Part shown: in pieces, positions 52,972-62,629 of the stretch
How positions within the stretch are numbered: position 1 is the stretch's first letter
Layout of the letters: each line of letters opens with the position of its first letter
Assembly (NCBI RefSeq): GCF_910588715.1
Contig: NZ_CAJURG010000001.1
Location: forward strand, 340,263-404,262
Origin: an uncultured Clostridium sp.
GTDB taxonomy: Bacteria; Bacillota; Clostridia; Clostridiales; Clostridiaceae
Direction: 5' to 3'
Length of the DNA: 64,000 nucleotides
Program-made: the position numbers and the translations under genes
The notes under the pieces: model-generated
The model's database searches: none
Told to the model about the DNA's origin: nothing
Seen by the model: the letters and a program-made list of their open reading frames with translations, nothing else

Positions 52972-54051
52972 TTATCTATATTTATAATATGCTGAACAAG
53001 TCCCTTCATCTGATACCATACATGCTCCAATTGGATTTAATGGAGTACATACTTTCTTAAAAAGCTTACATTCTATTGGCTCTTTAATACCTAGTAATAT
53101 TTCTCCACAAGAACATCCATTATTTATATTGCTTTCTTTCATTTTAATTTTAAATTTATACAAACTATCAAAGTTTTTGTAATTATCATTTAACTTTAAT
53201 CCAGCATTGTTAATCTTTCCAAGTCCTCTCCATGTACTTTCATTTAAAGTAAATATACTATTTAATAATTCTTTTGCTTCCTCATTACCATTTTCTTTTA
53301 CTAACCTACTATATAAGTTTATTAATCCATAATCATTTTCTTTTTTCATTTTAATTATCATATATATAGATGCTAAAATATCATTTACCTCAAATCCACT
53401 AATAACCATTGGAATTTTATATTTATTAGCTATTTCTATAAAAGGCTTTTCTCCTATTATAGTTGCAACATTACCAGGACATAAAAATCCATCTATCTTA
53501 ACATTTGGATTCAAAATTAAAGATTCCATTGCTTCTGGCATGGTTTTTAAGCTATTTAATATAGAAAAGTTTTTTATATTTTTTTCCATTGCAATTTTTA
53601 TACTAAGAGCTATTATTGGTGCAGTAGTTTCAAATCCAATTGCTAAAAACACTACCTCTTTTTTAGGATTTTCTTCTGCTATCTTTATACTATCTAAAGG
53701 TGAATACACAATTCTTATATCCATACCTTTAGCCTTTTCCTTTGCTAAAGTGCTATAACTACCAGGAACTCTAATTAAATCACCAAACGTAGTTATTATC
53801 ACATCTTTTCTTTTAGAAAGTTCTATTGCTGTGTCTACATAGCCTTGTGGTGTTACACAAACTGGACAGCCTGGTCCATTTATAAGTTTAATATTATCAG
53901 TTAAAATATCTTTTAATCCACTTTTTAATATTACATTTGTATGTGTTCCACAAACCTCCATAATTGAAATTTTACTATCATAACTTTTATTTATATTATT
54001 TAATAAGTTTTGAGATATATTAATATTTTTAAGTTCTTTTAATATTTCCAT
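52972..54051 (-). CDS. hypD: Hydrogenase maturation protein HypD
   Basis: HypD is the [4Fe-4S] scaffold that, with HypC, assembles the Fe(CN)2CO unit. The 359-residue protein has the iron-binding motif MEVCGTHT (C34) and GPGCPVC (C62, C65), with TTFGDLIRVPGS after it. The cluster ligands are the cysteines near the C-terminus (CSCGE, CKLFKKVC, GACMVSDEGTC). The start overlaps the end of hypC by 23 bases. Confidence 0.96.
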   Translation of the reverse strand: MEILKELKNINISQNLLNNINKSYDSKISIMEVCGTHTNVILKSGLKDILTDNIKLINGPGCPVCVTPQGYVDTAIELSKRKDVIITTFGDLIRVPGSYSTLAKEKAKGMDIRIVYSPLDSIKIAEENPKKEVVFLAIGFETTAPIIALSIKIAMEKNIKNFSILNSLKTMPEAMESLILNPNVKIDGFLCPGNVATIIGEKPFIEIANKYKIPMVISGFEVNDILASIYMIIKMKKENDYGLINLYSRLVKENGNEEAKELLNSIFTLNESTWRGLGKINNAGLKLNDNYKNFDSLYKFKIKMKESNINNGCSCGEILLGIKEPIECKLFKKVCTPLNPIGACMVSDEGTCSAYYKYR

Positions 54052-54283
54052 TTAATTTACACTCCTCTATAGCATCGCTTAACTCATTAAATATATCTAA
54101 AGTTTCTCTTGCATACTTTTCATCAATTTTTTGTATTGCACATCCTGCATGAACTAATACATAATCTCCTACACTTGGATTTTCAATAAACATTATATTT
54201 ACTCTTACTTTAACTCCATCATAATTTACAATAGCATCATTTTCTAATATATCTTCAATTTTTGCTGGAACAGCTATGCACAT
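54029..54283 (-). CDS. hypC: Hydrogenase maturation chaperone HypC
   Basis: HypC binds the iron ligand complex and the hydrogenase precursor; the essential N-terminal cysteine is C2 in MCIAVPAKIED. The 84-residue OB-fold protein also has VRVNIMFIENPSVGDYVLVH and the conserved HAGCAIQKID. It overlaps hypF upstream by 29 bases and hypD downstream by 23 bases, so the operon is strongly translationally coupled. Confidence 0.95.
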   Translation of the reverse strand: MCIAVPAKIEDILENDAIVNYDGVKVRVNIMFIENPSVGDYVLVHAGCAIQKIDEKYARETLDIFNELSDAIEECKLNGNIKRT

Positions 54284-56579
54284 AATTACTCCCCTCCAAT
54301 TCTTCTTTTAATAACTCATTTGCAATTATTAATTGTCCTAAACTTACACCACTATCATTACAAGGAATTATTTTATTAGTTAATACCTTAAATTTATATT
54401 TCTCTAATCCCTTAACAACTCCTTCAAATAATATTTCATTTTGAAAAACGCCACCACTAATAACTACAGTATTAATATTAGTTTTTTCTCTTATATATAA
54501 TGTCATTTCAATTGTGCTTTTTATTATAGTATTATGAAATTTTCTTGCTATAATATTTATATTAACTTTTTTATAAATATCATAAATGATTCCTTTTATA
54601 ATTTTATTAAAATCTAATATAAATTTTTCTTCATCTTTTTTAATTTCAAATTTATAACTTTCACCCTCTTTTTCATCACATATATTCTCAAGAGTAATTG
54701 CTGCTTCTCCCTCAAAAGTTATTTCATCAATAAGTCCTAATATAGAAGAAACTCCATCAAATAATCTTCCCATACTAGAAGTTCTTGGGCAGTTTATTTT
54801 TTTATCTATCATATTCCTTATTATGTTATATTTTTTATCCTTTAAATTATTAGGGACAAAGTTATTAAATTCATCATTAAATATTTTATAAATTAATGAA
54901 ATTCCTATTCTCCACGGCTCTTTAATTGCCTTATCTCCACCAGGCAAGTAAAATTCATCTAAGTGTCCAATCCTTTTAAAATTACTTTTAGTACATATTA
55001 AAAATTCCCCACCCCATATATTTTTATCTTCTCCATATCCAGTTCCGTCAAATGCAATTCCAATAACCTTTTCATTAATATTGTTTTCTGCCATACAACT
55101 TACAATATGACTATGATGATGCTGAACTTCTATTATCTTAATATCCTTATTTATATTTAAAATATTTTTTAAATCAATATTTCTATATTCAAAAGATGGA
55201 TGCTTATCATATACTAATACTTCTGGTGTAACATCATATATTTTTCTAAAATGTTTTATTGTTTTTTCAAAAAAATCTATTGTTTCAGTATTTTTTAAAT
55301 CACCTATATATTGACTAATAAAAATATCATTTTTATTACTTAAAGAAATAGAATTTTTAAGCTCTGAACCTAATGCTAATATATTTGATACTGTATTTAT
55401 ATTTAATGTATATGGAAAATATCCTCTTCCATTTCTAATAACTCTCTCTTTACCTAAAGTAATATTGCTTACAGAATCATCAATACTAATATAAATATCT
55501 CTGTTATGCATAAAAAAATAATCTACAATATCACTTAACTTTTCAATCGCCTCATTATTTTTATATATAATTGGTTCACCACTAATATTTGCACTAGTCA
55601 TAACTAAACTATCTAATTCATCATCAAATAATAAATAATGTAACGGTGTATATGGAAGCATAACCCCTACCTTTTTATTATTAGGCGATAGATTTTGTGG
55701 AAATATATTTTCCCCCTTTTTATATAAAAGTACAATTGGTCTTTTATTACTTTTTAACACTTCCTCTTGAAGATTATCTAAAACACAATATTTTTTTACA
55801 GTTTCTATATCTTTCATAATTACTGCTAATGGTTTTCTTGGTCTATTTTTTCTTTCTCTTAGTGTTTTAATTGCTTGTTCATTTTTACTATTACAAACTA
55901 AATTAAAGCCACCTATTCCTTTAATAGCAAATATATTTCCTTCTTTTAATAAATTTATAGCCTTAATAAAATAATCATCACATTGTATTTTATTTTTATG
56001 TTTATCTATTATATATACACTTGGTCCGCATTTAGGACAAGCATTTGGTTGAGCATGAAATCTTCTATTATCTGGACTAGTATATTCCTGCTTACAATTA
56101 TCACACATTTCAAAATAATTCATAGTAGTAGATACTCTATCGTAAGGTAAGGACTTTATTATTGAAAATCTTGGTCCACAGTTTGTGCAATTAGTAAATG
56201 GATACCTATATCTTCTATTATTTTTATCAAATATTTCATTTTTACATTCAGAACATATTGAATAATCTGGTGAAATATATGTTGTTGCATTTAAATTATT
56301 AATACTTTCTTTTATAATAAAATTTTCATATCCTAATAGTTCCATATTATTTATATTAATTGAAGTTATCCTTGATAAAGGTGGTGCATTATCCTTTAAT
56401 TTATTTATAAAATTATTAATATTATTTTCATCACCTTCAATATCTATAAAAACACCTTTACTTGTATTATTTACCCAGCCAAATAAATTATTTAATTTAG
56501 CTAATTTATAAACAAATGGTCTAAAACCAACGCCTTGAACTATTCCTTTTACTTCAATAAATTTTCTATTTTTACTCAT
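54255..56579 (-). CDS. hypF: Carbamoyltransferase HypF
   Basis: HypF converts carbamoyl phosphate to carbamoyl adenylate and transfers it to HypE. The 774-residue protein has an acylphosphatase domain (about 5-90, with GIVQGVGFRPFVYKLA), two zinc fingers with C109, C112, C131, C134 and C159, C162, C181, C184, a YrdC-like domain (about 200-370, including KRPIVLLYKKG) and a Kae1-like domain with the VQHHHSHIVSCMAEN metal motif. All parts are intact. First gene of the hypFCDE operon; hypA and hypB are not present nearby. Confidence 0.95.
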   Translation of the reverse strand: MSKNRKFIEVKGIVQGVGFRPFVYKLAKLNNLFGWVNNTSKGVFIDIEGDENNINNFINKLKDNAPPLSRITSININNMELLGYENFIIKESINNLNATTYISPDYSICSECKNEIFDKNNRRYRYPFTNCTNCGPRFSIIKSLPYDRVSTTMNYFEMCDNCKQEYTSPDNRRFHAQPNACPKCGPSVYIIDKHKNKIQCDDYFIKAINLLKEGNIFAIKGIGGFNLVCNSKNEQAIKTLRERKNRPRKPLAVIMKDIETVKKYCVLDNLQEEVLKSNKRPIVLLYKKGENIFPQNLSPNNKKVGVMLPYTPLHYLLFDDELDSLVMTSANISGEPIIYKNNEAIEKLSDIVDYFFMHNRDIYISIDDSVSNITLGKERVIRNGRGYFPYTLNINTVSNILALGSELKNSISLSNKNDIFISQYIGDLKNTETIDFFEKTIKHFRKIYDVTPEVLVYDKHPSFEYRNIDLKNILNINKDIKIIEVQHHHSHIVSCMAENNINEKVIGIAFDGTGYGEDKNIWGGEFLICTKSNFKRIGHLDEFYLPGGDKAIKEPWRIGISLIYKIFNDEFNNFVPNNLKDKKYNIIRNMIDKKINCPRTSSMGRLFDGVSSILGLIDEITFEGEAAITLENICDEKEGESYKFEIKKDEEKFILDFNKIIKGIIYDIYKKVNINIIARKFHNTIIKSTIEMTLYIREKTNINTVVISGGVFQNEILFEGVVKGLEKYKFKVLTNKIIPCNDSGVSLGQLIIANELLKEELEGSNYVHSCSSKN

Positions 56580-56671
56580 ATAATTTATCCTCTAATTTTT
56601 TAGTTTATTTTATAAATTAATTATATCATCTTTTTATCATTTTTACATTTTAAGGTAATTGATTGTAAAAA

Positions 56672-56730
56672 AATAAGACTAATTAGATATTATAATTTAT
56701 TAACTTTAATAATATCTAATTAGTCTTATT
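56672..56730 (-). terminator. Intrinsic terminator after the PfkB kinase
   Basis: AATAAGACTAATTAGATATTAT and its 22-base complement form a long perfect stem with a 15-base loop, ending seven bases from the stop of the kinase gene. Confidence 0.82.
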
Positions 56731-56736
56731 ATATTT

Positions 56737-57687
56737 TTAATTTTCTCTCCACTTTGTCCTATTAATTAAGTCCTTAACTAATTCATGACTCATTTTAGGA
56801 TTTATTGTTTCTTCATGAGTAATTGTAATTATTGACATAGCAACTGAATACTTAAGTGTATCCTTAATATTTAAATTATTCATATATCCATATCCTATTC
56901 CAGCTACAAATGAATCTCCAGCTCCAGTAACATTTTTTACATCTATTTTTTCACAACAAGCTAATTTTCCTTCTTCACCTTCACTAGTTATGTAATAAAT
57001 TCCATCTGCATCTAAGCTTATAAATACATTCTTTACTCCTTGTTCTATAAAGAATCTACCTGCTTTTCTTAAATCATTGTCAGTTTCAATTTTAAATCCA
57101 CATAACGCTTCTGTTTCAAATCTATTTGGCTTTATAGTATGAAAATATTTTATTAAATGGCGTATCTTTCTCGCTTTCTTTGCAGATACTGGGTCTAATA
57201 TAAACTTGCTTTTACCTTCATATTTTTTTAATATGTATTCTAATAAATTTGGATTATCTGAATCAACAATTGTATATTCTGCATTTAAAAAAACTTCATG
57301 CTTTCCATTTATAAATTCTTCATCCATTTTATTTAAGCTTTCCATATCTACAACTGCAGATTCCATTTCTCCTTGATGATTTAATATTGCTAAATATGTA
57401 GGTGTATTTTCCCCTTCTAAAAAAAGAGAATTCTCCATATTATAGCCATATTTTCTAGAGTGTTCTAAGATACTCTTTCCATGTTCATCATCTCCTAAAG
57501 TAGAAATAAATTGTGTATTTACTCCAACTCTAGCCAAATTTTCAGAAATATTTCTACAAACGCCTCCAAAAGATATTTTTATATGTCCTGGAATAGAATC
57601 TCTTTGTGCATAACTTCTTCCACAAAAACCAAAAATATCAACTATCGATGCTCCTAAAACTAATATATATGGATTATTATCACTCAT
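56737..57687 (-). CDS. PfkB-family sugar kinase, pseudouridine-kinase-like
   Basis: The 316-residue protein is a ribokinase-type kinase. The N-terminal VLGASIVDIFG and the substrate motif FGGVCRNISENLARVG (the GGVxRNIxENLARLG form typical of pseudouridine kinase PsuK) are followed by LDPVSAKKARKI and the catalytic anion hole NVTGAGDSFVAGIGY. PsuK phosphorylates pseudouridine to the 5'-phosphate, but psuG (the glycosidase) is not adjacent, so the substrate is uncertain. AGGAGAG precedes the ATG. Confidence 0.82.
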   Translation of the reverse strand: MSDNNPYILVLGASIVDIFGFCGRSYAQRDSIPGHIKISFGGVCRNISENLARVGVNTQFISTLGDDEHGKSILEHSRKYGYNMENSLFLEGENTPTYLAILNHQGEMESAVVDMESLNKMDEEFINGKHEVFLNAEYTIVDSDNPNLLEYILKKYEGKSKFILDPVSAKKARKIRHLIKYFHTIKPNRFETEALCGFKIETDNDLRKAGRFFIEQGVKNVFISLDADGIYYITSEGEEGKLACCEKIDVKNVTGAGDSFVAGIGYGYMNNLNIKDTLKYSVAMSIITITHEETINPKMSHELVKDLINRTKWREN

Positions 57688-57751
57688 ACTATCTCTCCTG
57701 CTATAAATTTAACGTATTAAAATATAAATACATTATATTAAAGACAAGAAA

Positions 57752-57806
57752 AAAAATAAAGAGAAAAATAAAAAAATTGTCGAATTTTTTATTTCTCTTT
57801 ATTTTT
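57752..57806 (-). terminator. Imperfect A/T-rich terminator after the activase gene
   Basis: AAAAATAAAGAGAAA and AATAAAAAAATT pair with their complements around GTCG with small bulges, just downstream of the 1429-residue gene. Confidence 0.6.
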
Positions 57807-57818
57807 ATACTCTTACTT

Positions 57819-60800
57819 TTATATATTATTGGTTCCTAAGGTATTTATATCTATTTTTATTTCACTTCTACATTTATATCCTTCTTGTGTTACATTTATA
57901 TTTTTAAATGCAACTGACATCATCAATTTAATTCTATTTAATTGATTAACTTCTGATGATCCTGGATCATAATCTACTGCTATAATGTTTGAAAATGGAT
58001 ATTTAGTTTTTAATATCTTTATCATCCCTTTACCTGTAACATGATTAGGTAAGCACGCAAATGGTTGAACACATACTATGTTGTTTACATCATTTTCTAT
58101 AAGCTCAATCATTTCACCTGTTAATAACCAACCTTCACCTGTTTGATTTCCTAATGAAACTACACTTGAAGCTTTATTTGCAAGATTTTTTATATAAATT
58201 GGATTTCCAAATCTTTTACTTTTTTTAAGCTCTTTTATAACAACTTTTCTAAATGATTCAATATAGCTAATTGCTATAATACATACATTTTTAACAATAT
58301 GACTTTTAGATAAATATTTACTTTTAAAATTAGAATTATAACAACAGTATAAAAAGAAATCTAATAATTCAGGAACTACAACTTCAGCACCTTCACTTTC
58401 TAAAATATTAACAATATTATTATTTGCTGTTGGATGATATTTAACTAATATTTCTCCTACAACTCCTACTTTAGGTTTTTTAATATCATTTATCTCTAAT
58501 TCATCAAACTCCCTTATTATATTTTTTATATTTTCATTCATTTCTCTTTTATTTCCATTTAAAATATTTTCAAAGGCTTTTTCTCTCCAAAACTCATATA
58601 ATTTATTTGCAGAACCTAATATCTTTTCATAAGGTCTTACTCTATAAAGTACTCTCATAAATAAATCTCCATATATAACTCCCATTACAAGTCTTTTAAT
58701 AAGAGAATAACTTATGGTAAATCCCGGTTGCTTTTCAATACCTAGTACATTTAATGATATTATAGGAACATTTTCAAAACCTGCTTCTTTCAATCCTTTT
58801 CTTAAAAAACCTATATAATTAGTTGCCCTACATCCACCACCAGTTTGACTTATTATTACTGCAGTTTTTTTTGTGTCATACTTTCCAGATTTTAAGGCAC
58901 TTATTATTTGTCCTATTACTAAGATAGATGGATAACATGCATCATTATTTACATATTTTATACCTTCTTCTATAGCTTCTTTATCATTTGCAGGTAAAAC
59001 CTCTAAATTATACCCCACTGATTTAGCTGCCTTTTCTATAAATTGAAAATGCATTGGTGACATTTGTGGAGAAAGAATTGTCCACTCTTTTTTCATTTCC
59101 TTAGTAAATAAAACTTTGTTATACTTATTATCAAAAGTTTTAAGTTCTATTTTATTCTTTTCTCTTTCTTCCATAGCTGCTTTTAATGATCTAATTCTAA
59201 TTTTTACTGCACCTAAATTACTTCCTTCATCTATTTTTATTAAAGTATACATTTTCCCCTTTGATGCTAATATTTCCGATACTTGGTCACTTGTTACAGC
59301 ATCTAATCCACAACCAAATGAAGTAAGTTGAACCAATTCTAAATCATTTCTTTCCTTAACAAAAGCTGCTGCTCTATAAAGTCTAGTATGATACATCCAT
59401 TGGTCTATAACTCTAATTGGTCTATCTAAGTTTCCTAAATGAGCAACACTATCTTCAGTAAACACAGCCATATTATATGAAGTAATTATATCTGTTAAAC
59501 CATGATTTATTTCTTGGTCTATATGATATGGTCTACCACTTAAAACTATGCCTTTCATATTATTTTCTTCAATATATTTTAATGTTTCTTCACCCTTTTT
59601 TCTTATATCACTTATTACCTTTTCCCTTTCTTCAAAAGCTGAATCTACAGCTATTTTGGCTTCCTTAATGGTTATATTAAACTCTTTAAATATATCATAA
59701 ATTCTCTTGTATAATTTCTCTTTATTATCAAGTGATAAAAATGGAGAAATATACTTTATATTTTCTTTATTAATTTCATCTATATTATTTTTTATAACTT
59801 GAGGATATGATGTAACAACGGGACAGTTATAATGGTTATTTGCCTTATTATCTTCTTTATATTCATAAGGTATACATGGATAAAATATAGTTTTTATTCC
59901 ATTATTTATTAATGACATTATATGTCCATGAGTTAACTTTGCTGGATAGCATACTGATTCTGATGGGATTGTTTCTATTCCTAAATTAAATATTTTTTTA
60001 CTTGAAGGAGAAGAAAGTATAACTCTAAATTTTAATTTTGTTAAAAGAGTAAACCAAAATGGGTAATTTTCATAAATATTTAAAACTCTTGGTATACCAA
60101 TTTCTCCTCTTACTGCTTCCTCCTTAGATAATGGTTTGTAATTAAAAATTCTTGATAACTTATATTTGTATAAATTAGGAACCTTCAACTTTTTAGAACT
60201 AATCTCTAATGGCCTTTCACACCTATTTCCAGTTATATATTTTCCATCATTATCAAATTTATTTATAGTTAATAAACAATTATTTCCGCATCCTCCGCAC
60301 CTTTCACAAGTAGTATTAAAACTAAAGCTTTCTAACTTTTCTTCTTTTATTAAAGTAGATACCTCTCCTTCCTTATAATTTTCCTTACTAACTAACGCTG
60401 CTCCATAAGCTCCCATTAACCCTGCTATATCAGGTCTCATAACATTAGCCCCTGTTAATTTTTCAAAACTCCTTAATACCCCATCATTGTAAAATGTTCC
60501 ACCTTGTACAATTATGTTTTTTCCTAACTCCTCAAAGTTTCTAATTTTTATAACCTTATACAATGCATTTTTTATAACTGAATAACATAATCCAGCAGAA
60601 ATATCTCCAACACTAGCTCCTTCTTTTTGAACTTGCTTTACTTTAGAATTCATAAAAACTGTACATCTAGACCCTAAATCAACTGGCTTTTTAGCTTTAA
60701 CTGAAAGAGATGCAAATTCATCTATTGAAATATTTAATGACTTACTAAATCCTTCTATAAATGAACCACATCCAGATGAACAAGCTTCATTTAATAATAT

Positions 60801-62108
60801 ATTATTTATTACACCTTCTTTAATCATTAAAGCTTTCATGTCTTGTCCACCAATATCTAGTATAAAATCAACATTAGGCATAAATGATTTTGCCCCTTTA
60901 AAATGACATACAGTTTCAATTTCTCCTATATCTATTCCCAAAGCTGCTTTTATTAAACCTTCTCCATACCCCGTTACTGTAGCCTTTGCTATAGTTATAT
61001 CATCATTTATCTTTTTATATAAATCTTTTAATATATCGACTGTTTTATTTAATGGACTTCCTTCATTATTATTATAACTAGAATATAATAATTCATTTTT
61101 TTCACTTATTACTACTAATTTAGTAGTTGTAGAACCTGCATCTATACCTATAAATACCTTACCCCTATAATCTAATAAATTAGCTCTTTTAACCTTGTTA
61201 GATGAATGTCTATTTATAAATTCTAAATATTCCTTATCATCTTTAAATAAAGGCTCTAAAACGTCTTGTAATTCATCTTTACAATCAATCTTATTTAAGT
61301 TTTCTATTAAATTTTCCAATGTAACAATACTTTCATTTTCTGATAATAATGCTGCACCAATAGCAACATATAACTCTGAATTTTTAGGTATAATATACTC
61401 TCCTTCTTTTAAGTTCAAGGTTTCTATAAATCTTTTTGTTAAACCATCTAGAAAATGTAGTGGTCCTCCTAAAAAAGCTACATTACCACGTATTGGCTTC
61501 CCACAAGCAAGTCCGCTTATAGTTTGATTTACAACAGCTTGAAAAATAGATGCTGCAATATCACTTTTCTTAGCGCCTTCATTAATAAGAGGTTGAATAT
61601 CTGTTTTTGCAAATACACCACATCTAGATGCTATTGGATATATAATATTTGAATCCTTAGATAATTCATTTACTCCTTTTGCATCTGTATTTAATAATAC
61701 TGCCATTTGATCAATGAATGCACCTGTTCCACCTGCACAAGTTCCATTCATTCTTTGGTCAATTCCATCTTTTAAATATGTTATTTTTGCATCTTCTCCA
61801 CCAAGTTCTATTACAACGTCAGTTTTATGTAAAAACTCTTCAACAGCCTTTGTACATGATATAACCTCTTGCTCAAAATTAACTCTTAACCATTTTGATA
61901 CTGCAATTCCTCCTGATCCTGTAACTATTACTCTTAAATTAACATTTCCTATATTATCCATACATTCATTTAGTACATTATTTAATGTATTTTTAATATC
62001 CGAAAGATGTCTTTTGTAATCACTATATATTACTTTATTATAATAATCTAAAATCACAACTTTTATAGTTGTTGAACCTACATCTATTCCTAACTTAAAA
62101 CTTTTCAT
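57819..62108 (-). CDS. Acyl-CoA dehydratase activase / BadF-BcrA ATPase fusion (1429 residues)
   Basis: This large cytoplasmic protein fuses two BadF/BadG/BcrA/BcrD ATPase modules and a DUF2229/HgdC-like and dehydratase-like C-terminal half. Phosphate motifs DVGSTTIKVVI (9-19) and DAGSTTTKLVVI (about 324-335) open the two actin-like ATPase domains; each has cysteines that can hold a bridging cluster (NGTCAGGTG, ACSSGCGSF). GGEDAKI and DIGGQDMKA complete the nucleotide folds. The middle contains CERCGGCGNNC, a likely iron-sulfur site. Related activators transfer electrons to 2-hydroxyacyl-CoA dehydratases at the cost of ATP. Full-length proteins of about 1430 residues are found across Clostridia with unknown substrate; this one is a lone gene. 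Confidence 0.85.
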   Translation of the reverse strand: MKSFKLGIDVGSTTIKVVILDYYNKVIYSDYKRHLSDIKNTLNNVLNECMDNIGNVNLRVIVTGSGGIAVSKWLRVNFEQEVISCTKAVEEFLHKTDVVIELGGEDAKITYLKDGIDQRMNGTCAGGTGAFIDQMAVLLNTDAKGVNELSKDSNIIYPIASRCGVFAKTDIQPLINEGAKKSDIAASIFQAVVNQTISGLACGKPIRGNVAFLGGPLHFLDGLTKRFIETLNLKEGEYIIPKNSELYVAIGAALLSENESIVTLENLIENLNKIDCKDELQDVLEPLFKDDKEYLEFINRHSSNKVKRANLLDYRGKVFIGIDAGSTTTKLVVISEKNELLYSSYNNNEGSPLNKTVDILKDLYKKINDDITIAKATVTGYGEGLIKAALGIDIGEIETVCHFKGAKSFMPNVDFILDIGGQDMKALMIKEGVINNILLNEACSSGCGSFIEGFSKSLNISIDEFASLSVKAKKPVDLGSRCTVFMNSKVKQVQKEGASVGDISAGLCYSVIKNALYKVIKIRNFEELGKNIIVQGGTFYNDGVLRSFEKLTGANVMRPDIAGLMGAYGAALVSKENYKEGEVSTLIKEEKLESFSFNTTCERCGGCGNNCLLTINKFDNDGKYITGNRCERPLEISSKKLKVPNLYKYKLSRIFNYKPLSKEEAVRGEIGIPRVLNIYENYPFWFTLLTKLKFRVILSSPSSKKIFNLGIETIPSESVCYPAKLTHGHIMSLINNGIKTIFYPCIPYEYKEDNKANNHYNCPVVTSYPQVIKNNIDEINKENIKYISPFLSLDNKEKLYKRIYDIFKEFNITIKEAKIAVDSAFEEREKVISDIRKKGEETLKYIEENNMKGIVLSGRPYHIDQEINHGLTDIITSYNMAVFTEDSVAHLGNLDRPIRVIDQWMYHTRLYRAAAFVKERNDLELVQLTSFGCGLDAVTSDQVSEILASKGKMYTLIKIDEGSNLGAVKIRIRSLKAAMEEREKNKIELKTFDNKYNKVLFTKEMKKEWTILSPQMSPMHFQFIEKAAKSVGYNLEVLPANDKEAIEEGIKYVNNDACYPSILVIGQIISALKSGKYDTKKTAVIISQTGGGCRATNYIGFLRKGLKEAGFENVPIISLNVLGIEKQPGFTISYSLIKRLVMGVIYGDLFMRVLYRVRPYEKILGSANKLYEFWREKAFENILNGNKREMNENIKNIIREFDELEINDIKKPKVGVVGEILVKYHPTANNNIVNILESEGAEVVVPELLDFFLYCCYNSNFKSKYLSKSHIVKNVCIIAISYIESFRKVVIKELKKSKRFGNPIYIKNLANKASSVVSLGNQTGEGWLLTGEMIELIENDVNNIVCVQPFACLPNHVTGKGMIKILKTKYPFSNIIAVDYDPGSSEVNQLNRIKLMMSVAFKNINVTQEGYKCRSEIKIDINTLGTNNI

Positions 62109-62259
62109 TATTATCCCTCTTCCTTAAATTTTCAACTTTCCAAATTGCACCATTTTTCTTGTTTTAATATATATTATTACCATAATATTTTTTTATGAAT
62201 AATATTATATTTTATAGACAATAATTTAAATAATAAATCAAGATCTATGGGAGGTCATC

Positions 62260-62616
62260 ATGAGTTATTTTACTGATGGGAATAAATATTATAATAATAA
62301 AGATTATTCTAAAGCAATTGAATATTACATAAAATCAATTGATGCTAATGAAAATGAAGGATTTGCTTATTATAATACTGGTGTATGTTATATAAAGCTT
62401 AAGGATTTTAAATCTGCTATTAATATGCTAAAAAAAGCATTAACCATACACGAAGAAAGTAAATATTATTTTAATTTAGCATACTGTTATGCAATGTTAG
62501 AAAAAACTAATAAAGCATTAATTTATTTTAATAGAGCCTGGGCTCTAGATGCTTCAGATAAAGATTGTGAAAAAGCAATAAATTTAATTATGTCTAAAAA
62601 TAAAAAAGCGCTATAA
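62260..62616 (+). CDS. TPR-repeat protein
   Basis: The 118-residue protein consists of about three tetratricopeptide repeats: GNKYYNNKDYSKAIEYYIKS, AYYNTGVCYIKLKDFKSAIN and YFNLAYCYAMLEKTNKALIY, each with the W/L-G-Y-A-P pattern. TPRs bind peptides or partner proteins. No enzymatic or membrane part is present. It diverges from the activase gene and converges on the transglutaminase gene; its stop lies in the loop of the following terminator. AGGTCATC-type site (GGGAGGTC) precedes the ATG. Confidence 0.85.
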   Translation: MSYFTDGNKYYNNKDYSKAIEYYIKSIDANENEGFAYYNTGVCYIKLKDFKSAINMLKKALTIHEESKYYFNLAYCYAMLEKTNKALIYFNRAWALDASDKDCEKAINLIMSKNKKAL

Positions 62617-62626
62617 AAGCGCTTTT
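62604..62626. terminator. Bidirectional terminator overlapping the TPR gene end
   Basis: AAAAGCGCT/AGCGCTTTT surrounds ATAAA and serves the convergent TPR and transglutaminase genes. Confidence 0.8.
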
Positions 62627-62629
62627 CTT

